This document shows, piece after piece, positions 46,534-55,818 of a DNA stretch of 64,000 bases (position 1 is its first letter; the number at the start of each line of letters is the position of its first letter). Location of the stretch: contig JAECUM010000804.1 of assembly GCA_016617855.1 (NCBI GenBank), positions 1 to 64,000 of the forward strand, given 5' to 3'. Under the pieces are notes generated by a model. The model was not told where the DNA came from. It did not search any database and saw only the letters and a program-made list of their open reading frames with translations. The stretch comes from Megalonaias nervosa (Eukaryota; Mollusca; Bivalvia; Unionida; Unionidae). The translations under genes were made by a program, and so were the position numbers.

Positions 46534-47372
46534 ATGTCGTTTAAGAAACCAGCTGCTTGGCTAGGAGTCAAACGTTGGACAACCCCTAGACTAGTATTTA
46601 AACCCTTTGGAAAAATAATATCCAACATTACTAAATGAATTGCAAGAGAAGATCTACAAGGACATTTGGCTGGGACTTGACAGAGCAAAATCTCAATTTG
46701 TGACTGAGGAACTTTTATGTTGAGAAAGTCACAAGAGGAAATTGACAAAAGTCAACAAACAAGTCCGATTTCTCTGGATCAAGTGTGCGTTCATCCGAAT
46801 ATTCCGCTTTAGACCCGTTACATTTGAAGATTTTATTACCATTCTTGACCGTTTCCTAAAATGGCAGTGGTCAGAAATTACTCACTTTGTCCGTTACTTT
46901 CGCTCCATGAGAAGTGTTTGACTGGGATGGTCATGGATACTTTACAAGAGAACATTCATGGTTTACCTGTGGAGTTAAGTGATACAAGTGAAACGGAAAG
47001 AACAACTGCATCCGTTACGTCCCCGATGTTGGAATCACTGGTACCTGAATAGTATAAGAGGACTGATCCATTTCAAAGTGTTCCATTAGTCAGACATTGA
47101 TGAATCGCGTGAAATTCATAAATTTTTGGATGCCACTCATTCAACTTACACCGAATTCCAACGGACGAGTTAGAGGATTACAACAAATCTTTACAAGAAC
47201 AATTCTTTTTAGTTCAAGAGAAAACTTCTGTGCGACGTGTGGTGTCTGAGTTAGTGATTAAACATTTTTGGTACGGTTAAAATAAAACCGATTCTGTTCA
47301 AAAAGTACACTTATTACCTTACACGAAAGAAGTTATAAAAACGGACTGCCATGACCTTTATCATTCGTGATA
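46534..47372 (+). pseudogene. Decayed unrecognised coding region
   Basis: It begins MSFKKPAAWLGVKRWTTPR at ATG 46534. Coding-like stretches follow in alternating frames: NELQEKIYKDIWLGLDRAK, then RPVTFEDFITILDRFLKWQ, and DELEDYNKSLQEQFFLVQE. They are separated by stops and shifts and end near TGA 47370. No domain is recognised. The pattern suggests one or two ancestral genes between the BIR and ATPase genes. Confidence 0.4.
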
Positions 47373-47374
47373 CA

Positions 47375-47811
47375 ACAGATTCCATGGAGGGAAATCAATG
47401 ACACTATTCAAACGGTGGAGGACTACCAACACCTATTACGAGAACTGTGTCCATTTATTTTGGTCGATGTGTGGTGTGTGTCTTAGTGACTTGCTTTCTG
47501 GGATTTTGTTTACCAGCCGATTCTTTGTGGACTCTATACGAAAAGTACATACCACTCCAAAAAGCATGAAAGTGGTCCCTTTAAATGTACACGAGAGACT
47601 CATTCTGCTCAAAGCTTTGCGGTTTCATCTTGATACTTCTCGACCTCTACGGGAAAACAAGATTCGTCAACTTTTAGGTACTGAAGATGCGTACGATGAT
47701 GTGTGTGTAGCTTGTGACTTACACCCTCACTAGAAAGATGTACGTGACTGGAAAAGTTGGGGTTTCGAGGCTTGGACAAAAGAAGTGGCACACTATGCCC
47801 AAGATTTGTAA
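47375..47811 (+). pseudogene. Decayed small membrane-type protein region
   Basis: A frame reading DTIQTVEDYQHLLRELCPF is followed by a hydrophobic segment (VLVTCFLGFCLP, a likely TM helix). Then in another frame comes MKVVPLNVHERLILLKALR from ATG 47566, with an in-frame TAG at 47731-47733 and an end at TAA 47809-47811. The family is unknown. Confidence 0.35.
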
Positions 47812-47821
47812 TCCTGACTTA

Positions 47822-48161
47822 AAACATTCAGTGAAAAAAGTAACTTTTAAACCAGTGTTAGTGACAGAACCTGAAGAAGAAAAAAGAAGTCATGACCAAG
47901 GAAAACCACTCTCTTCAGGACAGGACCGTTATCGACATTCCCAAAAGGCCGTTCAGGGAGGACTCTTGTGTGACTGTGCCAGGGAGTGTAGAGACTCTAA
48001 GAACATTACACACTATCCCTACGATACTACCTTTTGATTACCACAAATGTTGTACAGAGACTTGTTTATATTCCACTATGATCGTTTTGATGTGTCTTTT
48101 ATTCATGTACTTAACCATCTGGCTTTTATGTCTTTCTGTCTTTCATGTTGTTCACAATTAA
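47822..48161 (+). pseudogene. Hypothetical protein with C-terminal membrane helix
   Basis: Sequence VKKVTFKPVLVTEPEEEKR shifts near 47890 into a frame reading DRTVIDIPKRPFREDSCVT. That frame ends with a long hydrophobic helix (MIVLMCLLFMYLTIWLLCL) at 48161. It could be a tail-anchored protein. It sits just upstream of the ATPase promoter. Confidence 0.4.
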
Positions 48162-48190
48162 AGATGACAATAAACGTGTCCTTAAAAAAG

Positions 48191-48198
48191 TATAAAAA
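48191..48198 (+). promoter_or_regulatory. TATA box of packaging ATPase
   Basis: TATAAAAA lies 62 nt upstream of the ATPase ATG at 48260. Confidence 0.5.
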
Positions 48199-48259
48199 CT
48201 CTTGTCTTATCTGTCTTCATGTCAAAAGTGACATTCCTTACACTACTACTACAACTACT

Positions 48260-48988
48260 ATGGCTACATCTACTGTCTCTGCTCCCTGTTCCTCCACTGT
48301 TAAAGTCATCGACGAACAATTAGATCGTGCTAGTTGGGAGGCCTTGTATCTTCGGCATCCCTTTAACATGCTCATTGCCGGACCTAGCGGTTCAGGCAAA
48401 ACCGAATTTGCCAAACGTTTGATCAAACATAAACATCATTTGATCAATCGTCCACCTCAACGAATCGTGTGGTGTTACAAAGAGTGGCAATCGGCGTACA
48501 GCCTTCTGCGAGAAAGTCATGGCGATTCCACCGTCTTTGTGGAAGGCATTCCTGGCGAAGACGACGGGATCGTGTCTGACCCTAGTCAAACTCATTTGGT
48601 TATTTTTGACGACATGTTAGGAGAAGACGAAGAAGAAATTAAACTCTGGTTCACGCGCAAAGGGCATCATCGTAATGCCAGTGTCATTTACATTACCCAA
48701 AATTTGTTTCAACAATGTAAAGCCCATCGCACAATCAGTCTCAATGCTCATTACGTGGTGTTGTTTAAAAGCCCTAGAGATAAATCGCAAGTGCAAGTCT
48801 TAGCCAAACAGCTAGGAACACCCTGGCTGACTCATGCGTACGACGATGCCACTCAAACCCCACACGCTTATTTACTCGTGGATTTAAAGCCCACCACTGC
48901 TGGTTATTTGCAATTTTGTACGCATCTGTTTCACCACTGGTGCGAAGACGGAGGGCCTGTCGTGTACACGTCCCCGTCGTCGACTTAA
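48260..48988 (+). CDS. A32/FtsK-HerA-type genome packaging ATPase
   Basis: This is an intact 242-residue frame. I chose ATG 48260 (MATSTVSAPCSST) because it follows the TATA box at the usual distance, although the frame is open further upstream. Walker A is IAGPSGSGKTEFAKRL (residues about 38-53). Walker B is HLVIFDDML. A sensor-like YITQNLFQQ follows. This family translocates DNA into preformed capsids in Polintons, adintoviruses and NCLDV. It is one of the best preserved genes in the element. Confidence 0.9.
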   Translation: MATSTVSAPCSSTVKVIDEQLDRASWEALYLRHPFNMLIAGPSGSGKTEFAKRLIKHKHHLINRPPQRIVWCYKEWQSAYSLLRESHGDSTVFVEGIPGEDDGIVSDPSQTHLVIFDDMLGEDEEEIKLWFTRKGHHRNASVIYITQNLFQQCKAHRTISLNAHYVVLFKSPRDKSQVQVLAKQLGTPWLTHAYDDATQTPHAYLLVDLKPTTAGYLQFCTHLFHHWCEDGGPVVYTSPSST

Positions 48989-49058
48989 CAACAATCACAA
49001 CCACCAAAAAAGTCTATAAAAACCACGGTCACTTGGCAATGTCTCACACATCGTCAAC

Positions 49059-49782
49059 ATGACGTCCCTTCAGTCTCATCTTCCCATCCAATTGATTCGT
49101 GCCTTGTACGACAAAACTCGCGAAAAAAATCCACAAATACGTGCTCCTGTCTTAGAAGCTAGTCTCAAAGAAGTCTTTACGATGGTTTACAGTGACAGCA
49201 CGTCAATTACTGCAAGGCATCATTCAGATTCCACATCAAACCAAACGTGTTTTTGAGAGAAACAAAGTAGCCTTGACGCAGCTAGCCGATCCTCGCATTG
49301 ACACTCAAACGAAAAAGCAAATCATTTTGAAACGTGGAGGAAGCGGTTCTCTAGGAGGTGTTATCATTCGTTCCCTCTTAAAATGGGATCCTAATCCTCC
49401 CAAAGTTGTCCCCACGAGAAAAGACACGCCCAAACGTACCCAGAAGAAAAAGAAAAAGAGCAACAGTGTCAAGACCAGGTCACAGCCTCAGAAAAAGAAA
49501 AGTCCACAGAAAACAGCTTCTACCCGTAAGAGAGCGTCTCCAAAAACTTCTCCTCCAGCGGTGACTCCCTCTTCCTCTTTAGCGGTAGTGGCCGCTGCTC
49601 AGAAAGTACCTGCCCCCAAAATCAAAATCCAAGAGAGATCGGGCATGTTACAGAGTTTACTGGATTTGTCCAAGCAAGAACTGTCGCGATTTAGTCTGTT
49701 GCGAACTCCTCCAAGACGCGTGATGCCTGTCATCAAGTTGATACGAGGTAAAGACAATCAGTGGCGACGCGTTCCAGTATAA
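49059..49782 (+). pseudogene. Basic core-like Polinton protein, single frameshift
   Basis: A TATA box (TATAAAAA, 49015-49022) precedes ATG 49059 (MTSLQSHLPIQLIRALYDK). A shift near 49190 leads into ARQLLQGIIQIPHQTKRVF and QIILKRGGSGSLGGVIIRS, the motif family ending in (K/Q)RGG. A Lys/Pro/Ser-rich basic tail follows (TRKDTPKRTQKKKKKSNSV), then a C-terminal domain (GMLQSLLDLSKQELSRF). The composition suggests a DNA-condensing core protein. The stop codon TAA at 49780-49782 lies inside the next gene's TATA box. Confidence 0.55.
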
Positions 49783-49786
49783 AAAG
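49778..49786 (+). promoter_or_regulatory. TATA box overlapping the preceding stop codon
   Basis: TATAAAAAG begins within the last codons of 49059-49782 (GTA TAA). It lies 61 nt before the next ATG at 49839. Confidence 0.5.
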
Positions 49787-49838
49787 ACCTGAGGCAAACG
49801 ATAATAATCAGTGTTGTTGAGCTCCTGAACGCCCAAAG

Positions 49839-50066
49839 ATGGCCACACCAAGAAGTGCACACCGTCACCATCGTCGTTCTTCTGTCCAAAAAGGAAAAGG
49901 AAAAAGAAAAGGACAGTCTTGTCATCTGACAAAACGCATAACCAAACATCGACGTCACCCCCTAAAAGTCACACTCGTCCAACAGAAAAGAAGAAGTCAC
50001 CAAAGAGGAGGATTTGTGCCTAGTCTTTTATTACCACACATGATCAAAACTCTTAAATCTATTTAA
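49839..50066 (+). CDS. Small basic core-like protein, array copy 1
   Basis: This 75-residue frame (MATPRSAHRHHRRSSVQKG) has Lys/Arg/His-rich content. It includes KRITKHRRHPLK, then a QRGG motif followed by a short hydrophobic C-terminus (FVPSLLLPHMI). It is the first of three consecutive genes with the same layout. Each seems to be a shortened version of the family whose longer member is at 50429. The likely role is protamine-like DNA binding, inferred from composition. Confidence 0.5.
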   Translation: MATPRSAHRHHRRSSVQKGKGKRKGQSCHLTKRITKHRRHPLKVTLVQQKRRSHQRGGFVPSLLLPHMIKTLKSI

Positions 50067-50113
50067 TCTATTACCACCAGCCAAAAATAAGATGAAAGGA
50101 CGCATGTGAAGCC

Positions 50114-50335
50114 ATGGACTTTAGTGTATGTTGTGCACCAAAAGATGTCTCCTCATCGTTGTTCTCCTGTCCAGAATGGAAAAAAGGACAGTTTCGTCAT
50201 CCGAAAAAACGCTTAGCCAAACATAGAGGTCGCCCCCAGAAAAGACATACTCATCCAAAGAAAAAGAGTCGCCACCAAAAAGGATTCTTTGGCGATTTTG
50301 GAAAACACATCATCACCTTAATGACAAAACGATAG
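50114..50335 (+). CDS. Small basic core-like protein, array copy 2
   Basis: This 73-residue frame (MDFSVCCAPKDVSSSLFSC) contains HPKKRLAKHRGRPQKRH, then KKKSRHQKGFFGDFGKHII. It has the same order as copy 1: basic KH-R segment, Lys-rich linker, Gly-containing hydrophobic end. The (Q/R)RGG motif is replaced by QKGF. The promoter is unclear. Confidence 0.45.
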   Translation: MDFSVCCAPKDVSSSLFSCPEWKKGQFRHPKKRLAKHRGRPQKRHTHPKKKSRHQKGFFGDFGKHIITLMTKR

Positions 50336-50346
50336 TCCCCAAAAAA

Positions 50347-50356
50347 GGATAAAAGG
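50347..50356 (+). promoter_or_regulatory. TATA-like box of core-like protein copy 3
   Basis: GGATAAAAGG lies 82 nt before ATG 50429. A similar GATAAAAGG occurs at 50805-50813 before the 50865 gene. Confidence 0.4.
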
Positions 50357-50428
50357 CCGTGTGCCAAGTCATCAACGTTAGTGTATTTTATGGTGTGTGC
50401 CATGGAACCAACGAACCAACCAAGAAAG

Positions 50429-50803
50429 ATGTCACCCAAAAAAAGACATTCCTCTTCTGTCCCCAAAGGAAAGAAAAGGAAAGGACTGCCACCTCGTTTA
50501 GTCAAACATTGGGACATGTTGTCTGTCCTGTCCAAAGCTCCTCCTACCGTGAGCGAATGTTGTCTGAACGTCTTGAAAGGCACTATACCTTTGACTAAAC
50601 ATCAGAAAAAATGCTTAACCAAACATCGACACGTTCTTCGCCAAATGGTCCAAAAGAAAATACCCATTCGTCAAAAAAAAAAGATGCAGGTGCAACGCGG
50701 AGGAATTGCCATTTTACCCCCGTTAGGACCCTTGCTAGGAATCATAGGAACACCTATTCTGAAAAGAGTATTGGGAACAATGTCAAGAATCCTGGGAGGA
50801 TGA
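50429..50803 (+). CDS. Basic core-like protein, full-length array copy 3
   Basis: This 124-residue frame starts at ATG 50429 (MSPKKRHSSSVPKGKKRKG). It contains CLNVLKGTIPLTKHQKKCL, KHRHVLRQMVQKKIPIRQK and VQRGGIAILPPLGPLLGII. The order helix, KHQKK, KHRH..L..., QRGG, hydrophobic tail is typical of a conserved small Polinton/adintovirus protein near the integrase. It is probably a core or minor virion protein. It is intact, and is the reference for the shortened copies at 49839 and 50114. Confidence 0.6.
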   Translation: MSPKKRHSSSVPKGKKRKGLPPRLVKHWDMLSVLSKAPPTVSECCLNVLKGTIPLTKHQKKCLTKHRHVLRQMVQKKIPIRQKKKMQVQRGGIAILPPLGPLLGIIGTPILKRVLGTMSRILGG

Positions 50804-50864
50804 TGATAAAAGGTCAAGAAGATAAAAGGGACCTCTGAAATCAAAAGATCTCAGACGTGATCCA

Positions 50865-51554
50865 ATGGAAGGACGAAAACTGGCTTTAGTGCCTTCCAAA
50901 CGATGGATGGAATACCATCGTTGGCAAGAACAACGAACGCCGCATTTACCTCCCAATCCTCATTTGACCGAGATGTCCCAGTTACAACACGAACTGCAAT
51001 CATTAATGGATCGCAGCGATTTGTCAGAAACGAAAAAACCTCAATGGTACGGTCAATTGTTGCAACGACTGCAACTCTTTCACCAGAAAGCTTCAGACGA
51101 AACAGCTCTACCCACTCTGAAAGATTTTAAGGCCTTGATGAAAAGTTCACCAACACCACCACTACCACCTCCAGCGGTCAAGACAGATGCAGCCACACGG
51201 TTGCCTGAGGAAGAAGAGGCAAGAGAAGTCTTTCAAACACCGTCAGCAGCTTCCATCCCTAGCAAGATTGCAGCGTCCTTGTTGACCCCTTCCCCTACAC
51301 AGCAACGAGAAGAACTTAAAGCTTGGGTTAAAAAGATGATGTCCACTCCTCCTTCGACAGAAGTGAAAAAGAAAGAAGGGAAACCAGAAGTGAAAAAAGA
51401 AAAGACGACCAAATCCATTCCATTAGCACCACCATCACCACCGCCACTACCACCAAAACTACCTTCGACTTCTACTCCTGTGGCACATCGGACACGTAAT
51501 GCCGTCTCGAAACCACTTCAGAGCACCATTAGCGAAGAGTGGATCACTTATTAA
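50865..51554 (+). CDS. Polinton protein with N-terminal helical domain and proline-rich tail
   Basis: This intact 229-residue frame begins MEGRKLALVPSKRWMEYHR. Residues 35-75 hold a helical domain (LQHELQSLMDRSDLSETKK, then YGQLLQRLQLF). A Pro/Ser/Glu/Lys-rich region follows (TPPLPPPAVK, PSPPPLPPKLP), ending SEEWITY. I associate the LVPxxxW / RSDLS..K...Y..LLQR pattern with a conserved Polinton gene just upstream of integrase. Its function is unknown. The integrase start overlaps or abuts its 3' end. Confidence 0.6.
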   Translation: MEGRKLALVPSKRWMEYHRWQEQRTPHLPPNPHLTEMSQLQHELQSLMDRSDLSETKKPQWYGQLLQRLQLFHQKASDETALPTLKDFKALMKSSPTPPLPPPAVKTDAATRLPEEEEAREVFQTPSAASIPSKIAASLLTPSPTQQREELKAWVKKMMSTPPSTEVKKKEGKPEVKKEKTTKSIPLAPPSPPPLPPKLPSTSTPVAHRTRNAVSKPLQSTISEEWITY

Positions 51555-51558
51555 AAAA

Positions 51559-52668
51559 ATGGAGAAGGTGTTAGCCAGCATTTACTACGATTCATCCCAT
51601 CCTGAAGGTTACGGAGGAGTTCAGAAATTGTATCATGCTGCCAAAACTCGACTGAAAAGTGTTCGTTTACCTCAAGTGCAACGCTGGTTACAAGAATAAG
51701 CCACGTACACCTTACACAAACCCATTCGACGAAAATTTTCCAGAAGTCCCACCCGAGTGGAGGGCATCGATCATCAGTGGCAAGCAGATTTAGCCTTTGT
51801 CTCTCATTTGGCCACCTACAATCGTGGTTACAAATATTTGTTTTGTGTCATCGACGTCTTTTCCAAATTTGCTTGCGTCGTGCCATTGACTTGTAAATTG
51901 AGCAGTGAGTTAGTGCGAGCCCTCACACTGGTGCTGAAACAAAGCGGTCGTCACCCTCTTCGATGGCAAACTGAAAAAGGCACCGAATTTCTGAACCAAG
52001 CTTTCCAAAAAGAATTGAAGGAACGTGACATACATTTTGTTCACCACCGAGAATCCCGAAACCAAAGCCAGCATCGTGGAACATTTTCAACGCACCTTGA
52101 AAGAACGCATGTGGAAATATTTTACGCATCAACACACTCTCAAGTACATCGACGTCTTGCCACACCTAGTCAAGTGTACAACCAATCTTATCATCGGAAC
52201 ATCGGATGTGCCCCCCAAGAAGTGACTCCTGACAACGAAGTGACCGTCTTCGAGCGCCTGCTTGGTACGTCCCCAACAGTGACTATCCCCAGGAAAGGTG
52301 GAGTGTTGGCATCAGGAGATTGGGTGCGCATTGGCAAAACCAAACGCACTTTCAACAAAGGTTACTTACCCAACTGGACCACTGAATTGTTTCGTGTCGC
52401 CGATCGTGTGCGTAGTCGTCATCCTCCCATCTATAAATTGGAAGACATGAACGGGGAAGTGTTAAAAGGAACGTTTTACTTACCCGAGTTACAACGTGTG
52501 ACCAAAAAGGAAGACGACGTGTACTAGATCGAAAGCATTCTCGATAAAAGAACCCGAAAAGTGGGAAAACGACGTTTCAAAGAAGTCAAAGTACATTGGA
52601 AAGGATATCCTCCCAGTTTTGACTCTTGGATCGACGCTTTGCAACTCATCGACTATAAAAAGAAGTGA
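51559..52668 (+). pseudogene. int: rve (retrovirus-type) integrase with C-terminal chromodomain-like region
   Basis: I use ATG 51559; ATG 51499 in the same frame, overlapping the previous gene, is an alternative. The N-terminal part has IYYDSSHPEGYGGVQKLYH, then an in-frame TAA at 51697-51699. The core shows HQWQADLAFV (first Asp), FCVIDVFSKF, and WQTEKGTEFLNQAF, where the usual catalytic Asp is Glu (GAA 51973-51975). Two compensating frameshifts between about 52035 and 52175 remove the third acidic motif from the main frame. An in-frame TAG (52525-52527) precedes a chromodomain-like segment (VHWKGYPPSFDSWI) ending at TGA 52668. It would join the element to the host genome. It is inactive. 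Confidence 0.85.
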
Positions 52669-52673
52669 CCATC

Positions 52674-53072
52674 ATGCCCTTCAACACAGCTTCAGCTACC
52701 GCAGTAACCACTCTTTCCCCCAGTTCTTCTCTGCAAGATCTACAAAAGCAACCCTTGTGGGTGTGGTGTGGAGAACGTGTGCCTAAAACGCAAATCGTCT
52801 TTTTCTGCCAAATCTTTGTGGTGTATTGTGTCATCGGTGCTGCCATTGCCAAATTGAGTTTGCAACAAGGAGACAAACAATTGTGGACCATTTTACTCAG
52901 CAGTTGCATCGGTTACCTTCTTCCCAATCCGTCCCTGAAATATTCCTCTAACGGGAACCACAACAACGGGAGTATTGCGTCCAACGTCAGTCCCCCTTCC
53001 AAGAGTCATCCTCTTTTAGACACTCCTCTGACTTTCAGCGACTCCTCGGACACTAGAACTCTGGAATTATGA
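52674..53072 (+). CDS. Two-TM Polinton membrane protein
   Basis: ATG 52674 (MPFNTASATAVTTLSPSSS) lies just after TATAAAAAG (52654-52662) and the integrase stop. Two hydrophobic helices are evident: VFFCQIFVVYCVIGAAIA and TILLSSCIGYLLPNP. The motif LW..LLSS..GYLLPNP is conserved in Maverick proteins adjacent to the penton gene. It is probably a virion or membrane protein. The stop overlaps the next ATG (ATGA at 53069-53072). A start directly after the TATA box implies a very short leader or an upstream promoter. Confidence 0.65.
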   Translation: MPFNTASATAVTTLSPSSSLQDLQKQPLWVWCGERVPKTQIVFFCQIFVVYCVIGAAIAKLSLQQGDKQLWTILLSSCIGYLLPNPSLKYSSNGNHNNGSIASNVSPPSKSHPLLDTPLTFSDSSDTRTLEL

Positions 53073-53980
53073 ACAACCAATTTTACTTAACGTTACCCAG
53101 TGACAGTTCCATGGAGGTGTTTCCCAATAACACCTTATGCTGTTACACTGCCAAATTACCTCAGGCCATTCAATGGGATCACGGAGCTCGTTGAGAAGTG
53201 GCTTTAGTGGAAATGATTCACCCTACACAAATCAAAAACATCGTCGAAAATCAAAACACTTTTACGGTAGAAGTTCATGACGAGCAAGTGCAACAACACT
53301 TGGATGAACGCAGCAGTATAGCTGACTCTATGAAATCACAAGACCCCCAAACTAAACGAACCACTTATCGGTTGAAAATTCTCCCAGGCTATTATTTTAG
53401 TGGTCAACATATGGTGAAAGCTATTGCTGACAGGTTCAATGCCATGTTTGGTAAAGTCTTGGAGAAAACCAGAAAAAGTGTCACGATCGAATACTACAAA
53501 ATAAATCGTCGCCTACTAATCAAATTTTCAGAGGACAAAGTATTGGCCATTACATTTTGTCCTGAATTGTACGACATTTTGGGTGGAGACTCCAAGATGA
53601 TCAAGATTGCAAACGAAATATCAGCCGTGACCAGTAACTCGGATTTTGCGAAATATTTTAGATTCCCCGTAGAAATGAACCAAGGACTGAATTTGATGTT
53701 TGTGTACTCCGATGTGGAGGAGTACAACGTGGTGGGACACATCTACGTACCGTTACTGCGTGTCATTCCTTTCAAAGTGGATTCTGCCACGAACGCTGAC
53801 GAGGAAGGTGGAAACACCTATCACGTTCACCGCGAATTTGTACATACTCACTGTTTGCCCGTCAGTAAGTCGTATTTCGACACTGTCAACATTACTATAA
53901 AAGGAGATTTGGGACAATATATTCCATTCACCAAAGGGAAAGTCACAGTGAAACTCCATTTTCGAAAACGATTACTCTAA
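53069..53980 (+). pseudogene. Minor capsid (penton-type) protein with one stop
   Basis: ATG 53069 (MNNQFYLTLPSDSSMEVFP) carries the FYLTLPS...S...FP.NT signature of the Polinton minor capsid protein. A TGA at 53192-53194 replaces a Trp-type codon in the WEV position. The rest is open: SGQHMVKAIADRFNAMF, FVYSDVEEYNVVGHIYVPL, and the terminal YIPFTKGKVTVKLHFRKR. The length of about 303 residues fits a single-jelly-roll penton. It would form the five-fold vertices. One nonsense change is the only visible lesion. Confidence 0.8.
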
Positions 53981-53993
53981 CCCTTTGTCAGTC

Positions 53994-54433
53994 ATGTATC
54001 CTGTGTACCAAGGAGTCGCTCGACAGCGAGGACATGGTTTAGGAGATATGCTCAAATCAGCCTTTCGTTCGGTGGCTCCTGTTCTGAAACCGATGGTGAC
54101 ACGGGGATTGCATGCCTTGAAAGATGCCGCATTGACGGAAGGTAAAGAATTTCTCCAGAATGTCATCATTGACAAATAAAATCCTAAAGAAGCTTTCTTG
54201 AGAGCAGGCAAAAATGTCTTGCTTCAAACAGGCAAGACATTTTGGGCCGCCGAGAAACTCCTATAAATGCCCTGGGCGATGCCGAGTCAGGCATTCCTGC
54301 TTCCCTGACGCAACAGCAAGGACAAGGCAGAAAAAGACGACGAAAACACCCCTTGAGAGGACATCACACCCCTAAAGCTAGAAAGACTAAGAAAAGAAAA
54401 ACCGTCCGAGAGTTAGATGTTTTTGATTACTAA
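53994..54433 (+). pseudogene. Small virion protein, pVI/pX-like, one stop and one frameshift
   Basis: ATG 53994 (MYPVYQGVARQRGHGLGDM) starts a frame with the RGHGLG motif and an amphipathic helix (LKSAFRSVAPVLKPMVTRG). This layout is typical of the small protein beside Polinton capsid genes. An in-frame TAA lies at 54177-54179. A shift near 54260 leads into a basic C-terminal tail (GRKRRRKHPLRGHH) ending VFDY at 54433. It is probably a membrane-lytic or core protein. Confidence 0.6.
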
Positions 54434-54443
54434 ATCAGAGAAA

Positions 54444-54995
54444 ATGATGCACCGAGAGTTTGAGAGAAGTCATTCTAGCCTATTAGAAACAATAGAAGAT
54501 TCTTATCCCTCATTGAACGGTAGAGAATCTTTGGACATGGAATGGGAGGATAGCGTGAAAAGAGAACCCCAAGACCAAGACGAAGAGGACTAGGTAGTGG
54601 TCAAGTCCAGATGGCCAGAACAAGAACAACATTTAGTGTCCTGTTTTGCCAAACACCTGGCGGATAAAATTACGGAATTGAGTAAGAAAGATTGTTATGG
54701 ATGTCAAAACGATCATCCCAGTCAAATTCAACACGATAAATGTATGATGATGAGTCAAGAAGAAAAATTGGACGAGTAACTGGACGAAACTTGGAGTCTC
54801 ATCTCGGAAGAAGCAGTGTTGCATGAGTGGTATAAAGGCTTGCGTGATCATTCCTGCCCTCTACTGATTACTCTGGAGATCTATTGCATCGAAGCTCTCT
54901 TAGCCCAGAGCTGGGAGACAAACGAAGAAACGGTTACTTGTCAGCTTTTCAAACAAAAAGTCAGAACTGAATTGATGACTTATCATTACCTGTGA
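54444..54995 (+). pseudogene. Cysteine-motif (CYGC) Polinton protein, two in-frame stops
   Basis: ATG 54444 (MMHREFERSHSSLLETIED) begins an acidic segment, then TAG at 54591-54593. The same frame continues with LADKITELSKKDCYGCQND, then HPSQIQHDKC. This CYGC...DHPSQ..H.C signature recurs in Mavericks, next to the capsid and protease genes. A second stop (TAA 54777-54779) precedes a helical C-terminus ending at TGA 54995. The function is unknown; the four-Cys/His pattern suggests metal binding. The major capsid gene would be expected immediately upstream, but only 10 bp separate this gene from the previous one. Confidence 0.6.
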
Positions 54996-55028
54996 AAAAA
55001 AAAAAATACCTGGGAACTTTATTACCTT

Positions 55029-55559
55029 TTGAACAATAGTTTGTACACAGCTTCTTGGAATCCTGTCGTGTGTGCTAAAGATGAACTACCTCATCGCAAA
55101 CCTCAAGACCATCAAGCTTATGTTATCAACACGGACGACAGTCATCTTCCAGGAACTCACTGGGTTGCCGTCTACTTCACTCAAGAGGACTGTGTGGAGT
55201 ATTTTGATTCGTATGGATTACCCCCTTTGGAAGACGACATCATTGACTTTATGAGAAGAAATGCCCAGACGACACGATTCAATAATGTGAAATTACAAGG
55301 CACAGATTCTGTGGTGTGTGGACAATATGGTGTGTATTTTCTTCATCAATGCAGTCTTGTATATTCTTTAGAACATTTAGTGACTTATTTTGATCGTAAC
55401 TCTTCTAGAAACGATGAGAAAGTAGATCGATGGTTTTGTGACCCTTATGGCTATCTTTTGTCTTTAACTAGGAAACGTAGTGTACATCAATGGCCTCATG
55501 ACTTCCATCAGTGGAAATCTCACATGATTTCACAACGTTGTCAACCTTGTCAAAAATAG
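55029..55559 (+). CDS. Adenain-like cysteine protease (capsid maturation)
   Basis: The frame is open from 54996 and carries the complete protease domain: VINTDDSHLPGTHWVAVYF (catalytic His), VEYFDSYGLPPLEDD (acidic residue), and LQGTDSVVCGQYGVYFLHQ (Gln and catalytic Cys). A basic C-terminal tail follows. No ATG lies before the domain in frame, so the start was lost or is non-ATG (TTG 55029 is the nearest). The family cleaves virion precursors in adenoviruses and Polintons. An AATAAA signal follows at 55611, unlike the histone-type hairpins of the terminal genes. Confidence 0.85.
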   Translation: MNNSLYTASWNPVVCAKDELPHRKPQDHQAYVINTDDSHLPGTHWVAVYFTQEDCVEYFDSYGLPPLEDDIIDFMRRNAQTTRFNNVKLQGTDSVVCGQYGVYFLHQCSLVYSLEHLVTYFDRNSSRNDEKVDRWFCDPYGYLLSLTRKRSVHQWPHDFHQWKSHMISQRCQPCQK

Positions 55560-55610
55560 TTTGTTTGATGTTATTGTTACTTGTTAGTGGTTAGTTGTCA
55601 GTTGTTAGTT

Positions 55611-55616
55611 GAATAA
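55611..55616 (+). terminator. Canonical poly(A) signal AATAAA after the protease
   Basis: AATAAAAAATG follows the protease stop by about 50 nt and is followed by a GT-rich stretch (TTGTATTTT, TGTGTCTGTCG). It marks conventional polyadenylation for this core gene. Confidence 0.5.
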
Positions 55617-55751
55617 AAAATGTTGTATTTTAAAAAATGTGTCTGTCGTTTGTTTTAAAAATAAACACTGTGAATATATGCTCTTTGACTTCTCTCTATC
55701 CCTCACCATGACATTTGCTATCATAGCGTTCCGACTCTACAAAAACCCAGT

Positions 55752-55792
55752 AGGGATGTTTTCTATCGCGTCCGCGTTCGAACCATATAAAG
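55752..55792 (+). promoter_or_regulatory. Terminal-gene promoter block 1
   Basis: GGGATGTTTTCTATCGCG, then TCCGCGTTCGAACCATATAAAG. The block GGGATGTTTTCCTTCACGTCCG upstream of a TATAAAG box recurs at 56516-56555 and 58146-58186. Confidence 0.6.
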
Positions 55793-55818
55793 CGAGGCAG
55801 TCTCCAGCCTGGCCACCC

